From assembly GCA_037144095.1 (NCBI GenBank), contig JBAWXL010000076.1, positions 1 to 16,903 of the forward strand: a DNA stretch of 16,903 nt, read 5' to 3'. This document shows, one piece after another, positions 8,001 to 14,571 of this stretch; the first letter of the stretch is position 1, and the number at the start of each line of letters is the position of its first letter. The translations under genes and the position numbers were made by a program. Under the pieces are notes generated by a model. That model did not search any database. It saw only the letters and a program-made list of their open reading frames with translations, and had not been told where the DNA came from. The DNA comes from CAIXTV01 sp037144095. Lineage in GTDB: Bacteria; Bacteroidota; Bacteroidia; Bacteroidales; CAIXTV01.

Positions 8001-10195
8001 TGTATGGTTCAACTCAAGACACAATAACTCTTTGGGCATATGTATCTTCTTCTGTATATTGCAAAATGACTTCTAGTGCAAGCTGTATTTCCGCAAATAG
8101 TGTTCAATCAAATACTATTACTTATACAGCCATTCCTGTTGTGACTCCTACTGTTACAATAGCAGCAAGTGCAAACCCTGTTGGTATAGGAACAACTGTT
8201 ACATATACTCCCACAATTCAATCAGGATATACAGTATCTTCGGCCGCTTGGTATGTAAACACTGTTTTAGTATCAACCGCATTTACATATTCATACATTC
8301 CTGCAAATGGAGATCAAGTTTATGTTAAGATTCAATTTAACGAAGGATGTACATCTCAAAGCACTTCTAATACCATAACTATGTATGTTTCAACTGTTAC
8401 TTCACTTCCCGTTGTTTCAACTTGGGGAATTACAAATAACATTTATACTGGTGTTACTTTAAATGGGAGTGTTACCAACAATGGTGGAGACCTTAATGTA
8501 CAACGTGGATTTATTTATTCAACAAATCCAGCTCCTACTGAACTTAATGGCACAAAAGTTAATTCAGGCACAGTTGGGGCAGGAGACTTCTCCAAAGTTA
8601 TTGCAGGTTTGATTCCAAACACTTATTATTATGTTAAATCTTATGCTACTAATACAATGGGGACATCATATGGTTCTGTTGTCGCATTCGATACTCGTAA
8701 TACTAACATCTTTACTGGTGTTGGGAACTGGAGTAATGTTGCAAGATGGTCAAAAGGTACTATTCCTACTTCTACATCCTCTGTATTTATTCAAGGAACT
8801 TGTACTGTTGATGTAAATGGAGATTGTTATTCTATTGGTGTTTATCCTACTTCTTCCATTACTATTCCCGTTGGATTAACTATAAATACTAATCTTTATG
8901 CCTTAGTATATTCTGATGCCACCGGAACTGGTGCTATAGTGCAAATGGGAACACTTAATGTTGCTACAGCAAATGGATCACAATTCCAACGTTATGTTAC
9001 CCTTGCACCTCAATATCATTTTGTTTCTTCTCCATTAAGTTTAGCTACTTCTTGGCAATTTACAAATGGAACTGGTGGAGCCACTTTATCATCTTGGACA
9101 GAAGCTACTGACTCTTATTCATCTATTGTTGTTAATAGTTATTTAGGTGTTGGAAGAGGATATAAACTAAGCAGTCCTACTAAAACTACTTTTACAATGT
9201 CTGGTGGTGTATTTAATAAAGGAAATAAAACTATACCTTTGTCTTATACTGCAGGTCATGGAACTAATTTAGTAGGTAATCCATATCCTTGTCGTTTAGA
9301 TTTACATGGCAGCAATGCATGGACTAAAAACAATGTATCGAATACAATTACTACATGGAACCCAACTATTGGTAACTATGATACTTGGAATGGTGTTATC
9401 GGAACTAACATGCTATCTTCAGGATTCCTTGCTGAGACACAAGGTTTCCAAGTGTTAGCAACAGGTGCAGCTCCAAGCATTACTATTCCTGAAATTGCAC
9501 AATCTGCACAGTATTCAAACAATTTCAAGAACGTTGTACCTAACTTAGTTCGTTTAAACATTTCAGGAAACAATTCTTCTGACGAAATGGTTGTTTATTT
9601 CGACCAAAATGCAACTTCTGGTCTTGATCATCAATTTGACGCTGAAAAAGAATATGGTAACATAGATGCCCCACAACTATTCTCAATTACTTCAAATGAT
9701 GTTCTTTCTATCAATTGTCTACCTGAAGTAAATTCAACTGTTACTGTTCCTGTTGGTTTAAAAGTTGGTGTAAATACTAACTATACTATTACAGCCCGTG
9801 ATATTGAAAGCTTCGATGCAGGGACTAACGTTTATTTAGAAGATTTAAAATTAAACAAAATGATTAACCTCAACGAAAAGGCAACTTATTCTTTCGATGC
9901 AAATACGAATGATGTAGTTAATCGTTTCATGTTACATTTTGGTAATCCAACTTCTACAAACAGCGCTATTACTCTTAATTCTTATTCTTACGACAATACA
10001 CTTTATGTAAATAATCCATCATTAGTTAACATTAACGAAGTGGTAGTTTATAATGCATTAGGACAAATTGTTACTTCTTTCAAACCTGAAATTACCAGCC
10101 TGAAAGGTTACAGTATCAACGCATCCACCGGAAGCTACATCGTTAAGATTGTTACTGACAATAACGTTGTAAGTAATAAAGTTAACTTAAAATAA
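2069..10195 (+). CDS. giant T9SS-secreted multi-domain surface protein (Gly-rich, Ig-like repeats, sorting domain)
   Basis: A 2708-residue cell-surface or extracellular protein, probably an adhesin. Residues 1-26 are a signal peptide (MMLKKIYLLVLIIALFCGQL to NAQQ). Residues about 172-418 are glycine-rich (GGNGGAGG-type) within a likely beta-solenoid. A proline tract lies near 426, a cysteine-rich module at about 435-560 and a collagen-like G-x-y run at about 566-595. Ig-like domains follow from 596. A cysteine-containing repeat (PSVSI-x-ADN-xx-VC ... WY-x-DG ... VYC-x-M) begins at residues 825, 1083, 1172, 1262, 1511, 1759, 1848, 1937 and 2027; the last copy lacks the cysteines. Two shorter Ig-like domains sit between some copies. 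An FN3-like domain occupies about 2111-2210. A beta-rich module with WSKGTIPT and NLVGNPYPCRLDL follows. The last roughly 80 residues are a type A T9SS sorting domain (VVVYNALGQIV, then GSYIVKIVTDNNVVSNKVNL). No enzyme motif is visible. Two terminators follow directly, so it is the last gene of its transcript. Confidence 0.93.
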   Translation: MMLKKIYLLVLIIALFCGQLSNVNAQQVSYGNGSAGNKTFSGTNYVDNIRAHAVGSGGANFINITNPVGTFLKGDLVLVINMDCSGSQNWEFQTIKNFTLSGVIQTQIFFVGSLIHNYPNGQVIKLNQYKDVIIDNGAIVTCHPWNSTLGHGGILPLLANNTFTINGSGKLDVSGKGFLPGTAGNGGLGGNGGLGGQLQGENGHDTPSGGAGIGSAGWGADKGGLGSIGSISVLQPGCGSGDPAHNTGDKAAKRLCLGGGGAGGNGGAGGTGAGGAGGDFICLGGGPGAAGGPGGKGGDGAIGGEGAGVIILSAKMVNSLSGTSLIAKGADAPAAPNGIATAGGQGGIATTGWGAGGGNGANGGNGGNGGNGGAGGFIWVIASNWTSSLLNGHIDVGGGNGGAGGTGGAAGAAGINADISLVNCPYTPPPPTPPASCNIYCSCDIVWGLISGADAIGAEPYSTPGNETWHYNKTTGATSQCLVSTKGAPIGSLSIVCHVDNSDCNYYCEMLESIPYNGTDDPFNIINALGNSPTVTSNFSQCDIYSTVANNPPKYHSICCPDPDRPVPVPGNPGLNGNNGDPGTPGDGGGEPGPSCSISVPNGFKKICANSTVELTVEGGVGPYSWKHNGYDVIGNSSATLITAIGILGAGTYCVTDSTGCTSCIEVLAPEPAPVITPIGGLTTFCSGASVTLDAGVYSAYNWSTTPTDTVRSITVNTSGNYCVTITDEYGCQSDTCITVIAYTPSIVPSGNATQAFCSGTIADLVTTSGGIIKWYNAPVGGTQLPSSTILANNTHYYASHTSSDGCESATRLDVTTIIYSLITPSVAISANQLSACNGYFIKFKATPTFGGASPIYNWFVDNILQPDHRDSLSYLGAPGTHNVYCKLISSISCISGNPVTSNTKTVTINTLPNAPISSGNVVVCANQLPVTLTAVSNQGGMQINWYYYPTGGNVLYTDTNYSAHYGGTYYVEARNPATACVSLNRTPIYLTANTNPDPPQSYTTGWCNDQLPATLHSYGYGLSGMQFKWYDSAISDSILATGADFNVTVGGTFFNQTINPNTGCKSITRGAVTLSVLPTVTPSVSIIADYPNVCSGALNKYTATSINGGYNAYYDWYIGGVQQSGHSDFIYATGTVSTNVYCIMIPSVNCPSVNQVQSNTLDITVNPIVTPSVTIVADNNTVCSGTQIQYMATPIYEGANPFYRWYRDGILLSGGTSPSISIGAYSTSSVYCIMDSHEECVSTNPVQSNTITSNVIPMVTPSVSITANNLSVCYGSGIVYTATPVNGGSNPTFNWYRGGVLLHGGSSLSTIPIGAYFSSNVYCQMTSNANCITTNNVPSNTLNFTVNSTPSIIGTAPGSRCGTGAVVLSAVATSGIINWYDSPTGGNLLASGPTFTTPDISVNTIYYVDVTANGCTSSTRTAIQATINTFPTVVATFANPPSHCGSGFVSFTASASSGSIKWYNSLGVEVSPNLNISETTTLYAEAVSPENCISSVRTGVTANIIIPLVPSVSIVADNLSVCTGSAIQYTANPVNGGTNPYYTWYRDGVPLFGGYLSSIPIGVSNSSNVFCTMTSNESCITTNIVSSNILNYTVNSIPSILATTPGSRCGTGTVVLGAVASSGIINWYDVPTGGIVLGSGATFITPEISFNMTYYAEVSENGCTSTYRTPVLATVNSLPTVLTATVTPPSVCGSGAVTFNATASSGTIKWYDSFGNVVIPPASISTSTTLYAEAISSELCVSEARTEITANVITPLIPSITIIADNQSVCIGATVHLTATPNNGGSNPYYEWYVDGILQSQHLAILQIAPNANSTVYCKLTSNAGCVSPNLAMSNSIDISVNSIAPPAVSITSDNYTICAGTLINFHATAINGGVNPIFDWYVDGNLQSGHLANLQITPTINTSVFCKMSSNSACVSSNFITSNIINITVNPIITPSVSIAADNLTVCTGTAIHFTVTSTNGGAHPTFNWYRDGALMYGSTQDTITLWAYVSSSVYCKMTSSASCISANSVQSNTITYTAIPVVTPTVTIAASANPVGIGTTVTYTPTIQSGYTVSSAAWYVNTVLVSTAFTYSYIPANGDQVYVKIQFNEGCTSQSTSNTITMYVSTVTSLPVVSTWGITNNIYTGVTLNGSVTNNGGDLNVQRGFIYSTNPAPTELNGTKVNSGTVGAGDFSKVIAGLIPNTYYYVKSYATNTMGTSYGSVVAFDTRNTNIFTGVGNWSNVARWSKGTIPTSTSSVFIQGTCTVDVNGDCYSIGVYPTSSITIPVGLTINTNLYALVYSDATGTGAIVQMGTLNVATANGSQFQRYVTLAPQYHFVSSPLSLATSWQFTNGTGGATLSSWTEATDSYSSIVVNSYLGVGRGYKLSSPTKTTFTMSGGVFNKGNKTIPLSYTAGHGTNLVGNPYPCRLDLHGSNAWTKNNVSNTITTWNPTIGNYDTWNGVIGTNMLSSGFLAETQGFQVLATGAAPSITIPEIAQSAQYSNNFKNVVPNLVRLNISGNNSSDEMVVYFDQNATSGLDHQFDAEKEYGNIDAPQLFSITSNDVLSINCLPEVNSTVTVPVGLKVGVNTNYTITARDIESFDAGTNVYLEDLKLNKMINLNEKATYSFDANTNDVVNRFMLHFGNPTSTNSAITLNSYSYDNTLYVNNPSLVNINEVVVYNALGQIVTSFKPEITSLKGYSINASTGSYIVKIVTDNNVVSNKVNLK
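3152..3187. repeat. 9-bp in-frame microsatellite in glycine-rich region
   Basis: Four 9-bp units (AACGGCGGA, AATGGCGGA twice, AATGGTGGT) encode N-G-G triplets inside the glycine-rich domain of the giant gene. Copy-number changes would keep the frame, so the tract is a candidate for length variation without loss of the protein. Confidence 0.8.
5852..7342 (+). repeat. in-frame duplicated ~249-codon block within giant gene
   Basis: Two adjacent blocks, 5852-6598 (747 bp) and 6599-7342 (744 bp), encode the same three-domain order. First is an 89-residue repeat (PSVSI to VNS), second an Ig-like domain beginning with APGSRCGTG or TPGSRCGTG, third one beginning with PPSHCGSG or PPSVCGSG. The strong similarity domain by domain indicates tandem duplication of the whole block. 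A more diverged version of the same order seems to occupy residues 825-1082. Confidence 0.85.
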
Positions 10196-10202
10196 TATGA
10201 TT

Positions 10203-10240
10203 GCAGCAGGGGATTTATCCCTTGCTGCTTTTATTTTTTA
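10203..10240 (+). terminator. intrinsic terminator after giant gene
   Basis: GCAGCAGGGGA (10203-10213) pairs with TCCCTTGCTGC (10218-10228) with one G-U wobble and a TTTA loop, followed by a T-rich tract to 10240. It begins 8 bp after the TAA of the giant gene. Confidence 0.92.
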
Positions 10241-10287
10241 TCTTAAAATCTTCGCAAAAAATAGATTTATAAAACCTATTTATCCAT

Positions 10288-10316
10288 AAAAAAGACGGAA
10301 TTACTCCGTCTTTTTT
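10288..10316. terminator. second, symmetrical intrinsic terminator
   Basis: AAAAAAGACGGA (10288-10299) is a perfect complement of TCCGTCTTTTTT (10305-10316) with a 5-base loop. A-run and T-run flank the GC core, so it can work in both directions. It backs up the terminator 60 bp upstream and separates the giant gene from the following unit. Confidence 0.9.
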
Positions 10317-10544
10317 AGTTTTATTTAATTGTAAAACCAAAATTCTGTTTTGCTATTGATTGATTTAACTCAACATTAAAATTACAATGATTAAATGATA
10401 TGTTTTTACTTTTAATTTATAGGGATAATTCAAATATGATATTCTAATTTGCGTTTAACTTCAAAAAAATAATTTTATAAGCCATTAATTTCAACTCAAC
10501 TAAATTATTATCTACATTTCATGGCCAAAATCGTATGATTTTAG

Positions 10545-10552
10545 TATTTTTG
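10545..10552 (+). promoter_or_regulatory. candidate -7 promoter box for the dehydrogenase unit
   Basis: TATTTTTG matches the Bacteroidota -7 consensus TAnnTTTG. It would give a leader of roughly 75 bases before the ATG at 10635. I see no convincing -33 TTTG at the usual distance, so this is a weak call. The rest of 10317-10634 is AT-rich and shows no gene or other recognisable element. Confidence 0.35.
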
Positions 10553-10634
10553 TACTTATGTTGAAAGATACATTTTGTGTGTTAAATTTATATAACCAAA
10601 TGAATTTTCGTCTTTTACTTATAATTTCAACGAT

Positions 10635-13052
10635 ATGACTGAAAAATTAAAAATCTTAAATTCACTTCAACTTACAAAGGAAGAAGTATTGAACGATTAC
10701 CAAATTGCATGGGAAAGCCGTCAGGCAAGCATATTGGGAAGAAAAGAAGTCCTCACAGGGAAGGCAAAATTCGGAATATTTGGTGATGGAAAAGAACTCC
10801 CTCAATTGGTGATGTCGAAAGTGTTTCAAAATGGCGATTGGCGTTCGGGATATTACCGCGATCAAACTTTTATGAATGCAGCAGGATTACTTTCGTGGGA
10901 AGGCTTTTTTGCATTGCTTTATGGCGATACAGATATTCATTCCAATTCTTCAAATGGTGGACGTATGATGAATAACCACTTTGCCACAAGAATACTGGAT
11001 GAAAATGGCAATTGGAAAAACGCTATGGAGGTGAAGAATGTTTCTGCCGATATTTCTCCAACAGCCGGACAAATGCCAAGGCTATTAGGTCTGGCATTGG
11101 CATCAAAATTATATAGAAATAATAAGGAATTATCTTCTCAAACTAATTTTTCAATTAGTGGAAACGAAGTAGCTTTTGGAACCATTGGCGATGCCAGCAC
11201 ATCAGAAGGACATTTTTTCGAAACCATTAATGCAGCAGGGGTATTGAAGGTTCCCTTAGCCATTTCGGTGTGGGACGATGGTTGGGGAATCTCTGTCGCC
11301 AAGAAATACCAAACCACAAAACAAAGCATCTCTGAAATACTTAAGGGATTCGAAATAAACGTAAAAGGGGAAGGTTTTTATATTTACAAAGTCAAAGGAT
11401 GGGATTATCCTTCTTTGATACATGCCTATCGTGAAGGAATTGAAAAATGCAGGAAAGAACATATTCCTGTTTTGTTTCATATAGATGAACTCACACAACC
11501 TCAGGGGCACTCCACATCCGGTTCCCACGAAAGATATAAGTCGGCAGACTTATTGGAATGGGAAAAGAATAATGATTGTTTAGTGCATTTTAAAAACTGG
11601 ATTCTTACCAATGCTATTGCAAAAGAAAAAGAACTTGAGCTAATCGAAAAGAATGCGATTGAAACTATTAAGGCAGCAAAGAAAGCGGCATGGTCACATT
11701 ATCTCACCCCCATTCTTAAGAAAAGAGAAGAGTTGAAGGAATTGGTAAACATCAGCACTTGCAAATGCAAGAAAACCGGAAAAATTGAAACCCTGATGGC
11801 TGAGCTAAATGCTATTGCTGAACCTGTTAGGAAAGATGTAGTTTCTTCTGCAAAAAAAATTCTGCGTTTGATTTGCAATACGTGTAGTCCAGAGAAGTCT
11901 CTTAAGAAAAATGTTACCTTATGGTTGAATAAAGAAATTGATGAAGATATTTTCCGCTACAGTTCACACTTGTATTGCGAAACAGAAAGAAGTGCGCTGC
12001 GCATAGCATCGGTCCCTCCATTGTATGATAATACATCACCGTTAGTAACAGGCAGGGAGGTATTGAATTTGAATTTCAACAAACTATTTGAAGATAATCC
12101 ATTATTGGTTGCTTTTGGAGAAGATGTGGGTTTAATTGGAGGAGTAAATCAAACCATGGAAGGTTTGCAAAAGAAATATAGCGAAAACCGCATTTTTGAT
12201 ACCGGTATTCGCGAAGCCACCATTATTGGACAAGCCCTGGGTTTAGCCATTCGTGGGTTCCGTCCTATTGCCGAAATTCAGTATTTCGATTATTTATTAT
12301 ATGGATTACAGGTTATCAGTGATGATTTGGCTACACTGCGCTATCGTACACGAAACGGTCAAATGGCTCCAATGATTATTTCTACGCGCGGGCACCGCCT
12401 CGAAGGCATTTGGCATTCGGGATCGCCATTAAGTATGGTAATTAATTCTATCAGGGGAGTGTATGTTTTGGTTCCACGAAATATGACGCAAGCAGCAGGT
12501 TTTTATAATACTATGATTGCATCCGATGATCCCGCTTTAATTATTGAACCCCTGAATGCATACCGTCTGAGAGAAAAACTCCCACTAAATATTGGGAACT
12601 TCCGCATTCCACTGGGAGTTCCTGAAATAATTGCAGAAGGTACCGATATCACCATTGTTACTTATGGTTCTTGTGTGAGAATTGCCCAGGACGCTTTAAA
12701 ACAGCTCAAAGAGTTTGGCATTTCAGCAGAGTTGATTGATGTTCAAACCCTCTTGCCTTTTGATATAAACAAACGTATTCTTGAATCACTAAAGAAAACA
12801 AATAAAATTATGTTTTTCGATGAAGATGTGCCCGGAGGAGCAACTGCCTATATGATGCATCAGGTATTGGAGATACAAAGCGGGTTTGACTTTTTGGATG
12901 CTGCACCAAAAACTCTTACCGGCAAAGCGCATCGTGCGGCTTATGGAACTGATGGCGACTACTTTTCGAATCCCAATGCCGAAGATGTTTTTGATGCTGT
13001 TTATGAAATGATGCATGAATATAATCCCAACCAATTTCCTTCAATTTATTAA
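10635..13052 (+). CDS. fused 2-oxoacid dehydrogenase E1 component, alpha and beta subunits
   Basis: An 805-residue cytoplasmic thiamine-diphosphate enzyme of the branched-chain 2-oxoacid (or pyruvate) dehydrogenase E1 family, which decarboxylates a 2-oxo acid and passes the acyl group to an E2 lipoyl domain. Residues about 15-330 are the E1-alpha part: GYYRDQT (72-78), the ThDP motif starting GDAS (185-188) and ending at N199, and GHSTSGSHER (291-300), which corresponds to the phosphorylation loop of mitochondrial E1-alpha. Residues about 470-790 are the E1-beta part: LLVAFGEDVGL, IREATIIGQALG, FRPIAEIQYFDY and WHSGSP. The canonical GDG is GDA here. The linker (about 330-465) is longer than in the usual roughly 660-residue fusions and carries C376-x-C378 and C414-xx-C417. 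No E2 or E3 gene is adjacent, so the true substrate cannot be fixed. The ATG at 10635 opens the frame after a non-coding leader. Confidence 0.92.
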   Translation: MTEKLKILNSLQLTKEEVLNDYQIAWESRQASILGRKEVLTGKAKFGIFGDGKELPQLVMSKVFQNGDWRSGYYRDQTFMNAAGLLSWEGFFALLYGDTDIHSNSSNGGRMMNNHFATRILDENGNWKNAMEVKNVSADISPTAGQMPRLLGLALASKLYRNNKELSSQTNFSISGNEVAFGTIGDASTSEGHFFETINAAGVLKVPLAISVWDDGWGISVAKKYQTTKQSISEILKGFEINVKGEGFYIYKVKGWDYPSLIHAYREGIEKCRKEHIPVLFHIDELTQPQGHSTSGSHERYKSADLLEWEKNNDCLVHFKNWILTNAIAKEKELELIEKNAIETIKAAKKAAWSHYLTPILKKREELKELVNISTCKCKKTGKIETLMAELNAIAEPVRKDVVSSAKKILRLICNTCSPEKSLKKNVTLWLNKEIDEDIFRYSSHLYCETERSALRIASVPPLYDNTSPLVTGREVLNLNFNKLFEDNPLLVAFGEDVGLIGGVNQTMEGLQKKYSENRIFDTGIREATIIGQALGLAIRGFRPIAEIQYFDYLLYGLQVISDDLATLRYRTRNGQMAPMIISTRGHRLEGIWHSGSPLSMVINSIRGVYVLVPRNMTQAAGFYNTMIASDDPALIIEPLNAYRLREKLPLNIGNFRIPLGVPEIIAEGTDITIVTYGSCVRIAQDALKQLKEFGISAELIDVQTLLPFDINKRILESLKKTNKIMFFDEDVPGGATAYMMHQVLEIQSGFDFLDAAPKTLTGKAHRAAYGTDGDYFSNPNAEDVFDAVYEMMHEYNPNQFPSIY

Positions 13053-13055
13053 GCC

Positions 13056-13721
13056 ATGAAAAAATTAATCGTTTTATGCTGGATTCCCTTATGTCTTTTA
13101 TTATTTACAACATGCAAAAAGGACAACACTTTTAAAGTATCACTTCAGGGAACTATTTTTGATCCTAATAGCAATCAACCAGTTTCAAATGCCAACATCG
13201 TTCTTTCTGCAAGTATGATTAGTTCGGGCACCTACAATTCAAATTATAATGAAGTAACTTCAACTTCTTCTGATGCGAATGGAAATTATTCTATTTCAAC
13301 GAGTATTACCGGAAAGCCTGTTGGATTTAGGATTGCTGTGGTAAAACAAGGATATTTCTTTAACTCAGTTGATATTGGTCCTACTGTATTTGACAACAAT
13401 ACTACATACCAACAGAGTTTCAACATTTATCCTGAAGCCTATTTAGCTCTTCAAGTGAAAAATGTTTCTCCAAATGATAGCACTGATAAAATAACTTATT
13501 ACTATACAACACTGCCGTCTTTATTTTGCAGTCAGTGTTGCTCCGATAATCAAATCACGGGAAACGGACAGTATTACCAATCTGCTTCAACATGCAAAAC
13601 GTATGGAAATCAGTGGACAAAAATTATCTGGACAGTGATTAAATTTGGGAATCTTAATTATCATGTTGATTCGATTTTCTGTAATTCATTCGATACAGCG
13701 CACTATTCGATCAACTATTAA
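13056..13721 (+). CDS. lipoprotein with carboxypeptidase-regulatory-like N-terminal domain
   Basis: A 221-residue probable outer-membrane or periplasmic lipoprotein of unknown function. Residues 1-19 form a lipoprotein signal (MKKLIVLCWIPLCLLLFTTC) with the acylated cysteine at C20, followed by KKD. Residues about 27-105 begin VSLQGTIFDPNSNQPVSNAN and resemble the beta-sandwich CarboxypepD_reg/SusD-associated type of domain common in Bacteroidota surface proteins. The C-terminal half is not recognised and has a cysteine cluster (FCSQCC near residue 157, then CKTYG and FCNSF). The ATG is only 3 bp after the TAA of the dehydrogenase gene, so the two are probably co-transcribed, though no functional link is evident. 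The gene ends 18 bp before a convergent gene. Confidence 0.82.
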   Translation: MKKLIVLCWIPLCLLLFTTCKKDNTFKVSLQGTIFDPNSNQPVSNANIVLSASMISSGTYNSNYNEVTSTSSDANGNYSISTSITGKPVGFRIAVVKQGYFFNSVDIGPTVFDNNTTYQQSFNIYPEAYLALQVKNVSPNDSTDKITYYYTTLPSLFCSQCCSDNQITGNGQYYQSASTCKTYGNQWTKIIWTVIKFGNLNYHVDSIFCNSFDTAHYSINY

Positions 13722-13739
13722 TTGGTTCAAGTTTACTAA

Positions 13740-14333
13740 CTACAGTTTTAAAAACACCAAGGCTGCTAATGCAGCAGCTGCTGAAAGATAACCACTTATA
13801 AGTGCTGTGTTTGTCTTTTTACTGGATGCCTTCCTTCGAAATCCTTCTTTAAAGTAGGGATCGTTTTTTAAGCCGGGAGATAAATCTTTATATCTCCTGG
13901 GTGTAGGATTTTTAATATTTACAATAAAGGTATAGAAAGCAGGTACTGGTACACAATATAAACCCAAAGGACTACTCCCGGCCCCAATAATAATACCGAA
14001 AATAGCAGCCCAGGGAGCATGATATCTTTTTTTTGCAAATTGCCCACCTTCAATAAATTTTTTCATTTGTTCTGGGGTATATGAATTCGAGTATCTCTTA
14101 TCTTGTGTATAAATAACCTTCGGAATACCATCCTGACCTGTTACTGAAAACACTTCCTTTGCTTCTATCCATTTTTGTTTATGCCTGTTCCCTTTTTCTA
14201 TTGAAATATAATCCTTCTTATATTCCAGCACCTTGGCAATAAGGGTTTTCCCATCTAAAAATAGAATTGTGTCTTGCCCATAACTTATTTGACAAGACAT
14301 TATAAACAACATATAAAATAATACTTTTTTCAT
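13740..14333 (-). CDS. signal-peptide membrane protein of unknown function
   Basis: A 197-residue protein. I start it at the ATG whose product begins MKKVLFYMLFIMSCQISYGQ, a clear signal peptide; an upstream in-frame ATG (14378) adds 15 residues of leader sequence that would spoil the signal. The mature N-terminus (DTILFLDGKTLIAKVLEYKK) is a small beta domain of the kind that begins many uncharacterised Bacteroidota envelope proteins. YTPEQMKKFIEGGQFAKKRY follows, then a hydrophobic stretch (about residues 108-138), a DPYFKEGFRRKASSKK segment and a C-terminal membrane helix (about 178-197). The positive KASSKK segment before the last helix suggests an integral membrane protein. It stands alone with its own putative promoter. 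Confidence 0.8.
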   Translation of the reverse strand: MKKVLFYMLFIMSCQISYGQDTILFLDGKTLIAKVLEYKKDYISIEKGNRHKQKWIEAKEVFSVTGQDGIPKVIYTQDKRYSNSYTPEQMKKFIEGGQFAKKRYHAPWAAIFGIIIGAGSSPLGLYCVPVPAFYTFIVNIKNPTPRRYKDLSPGLKNDPYFKEGFRRKASSKKTNTALISGYLSAAAALAALVFLKL

Positions 14334-14380
14334 CTTAAATTTATTTTCAAACAATTTAACTACATTTGGATTTTGCAAAA

Positions 14381-14388
14381 CAAAGATA
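14381..14388 (-). promoter_or_regulatory. candidate -7 promoter box for the 13740-14333 gene
   Basis: Read on the minus strand this is TATCTTTG, an exact TAnnTTTG box. It predicts a leader of about 40 bases before the ATG at 14333, which also supports the shorter start because the longer one (14378) would lie at or before the start of transcription. The -33 element is not clear. Confidence 0.5.
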
Positions 14389-14520
14389 ATACTTTTTTTC
14401 GAATATCATGAATGTAATATTAACCACCTTTCTGTTAATCGTGGTATAATAAAATTTATGATATGAATATAATCTGGGTTAAAATCAACCTATTCAAGGG
14501 ATAAAAATTATTATTCAAAT

Positions 14521-14549
14521 AAAAAACCGGTAAAGATAATTTACCGGTT
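14521..14549 (-). terminator. intrinsic terminator after the Bax-inhibitor-like gene
   Basis: AACCGGTAAA (14525-14534) pairs perfectly with TTTACCGGTT (14540-14549) across a 5-base loop. On the minus strand the hairpin is followed by a run of Ts. It lies about 22 bp past the TAA of the Bax-inhibitor-like gene and ends the folE unit. Confidence 0.92.
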
Positions 14550-14571
14550 CTATAAATAAACTTTGCCTTTT

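Noticed and set aside
8631..8816. Small plus-strand frame inside the giant gene
   Set aside because: It is an out-of-frame shadow of the FN3-like region, with no domain or signal.
13722..13739. Shared bidirectional terminator between the convergent genes
   Set aside because: The 18-bp gap holds no stem-loop or T-run that I can see.
14334..14378. Longer start of the minus-strand membrane protein
   Set aside because: It adds 15 residues before an obvious signal peptide and would begin at or upstream of the predicted transcription start.
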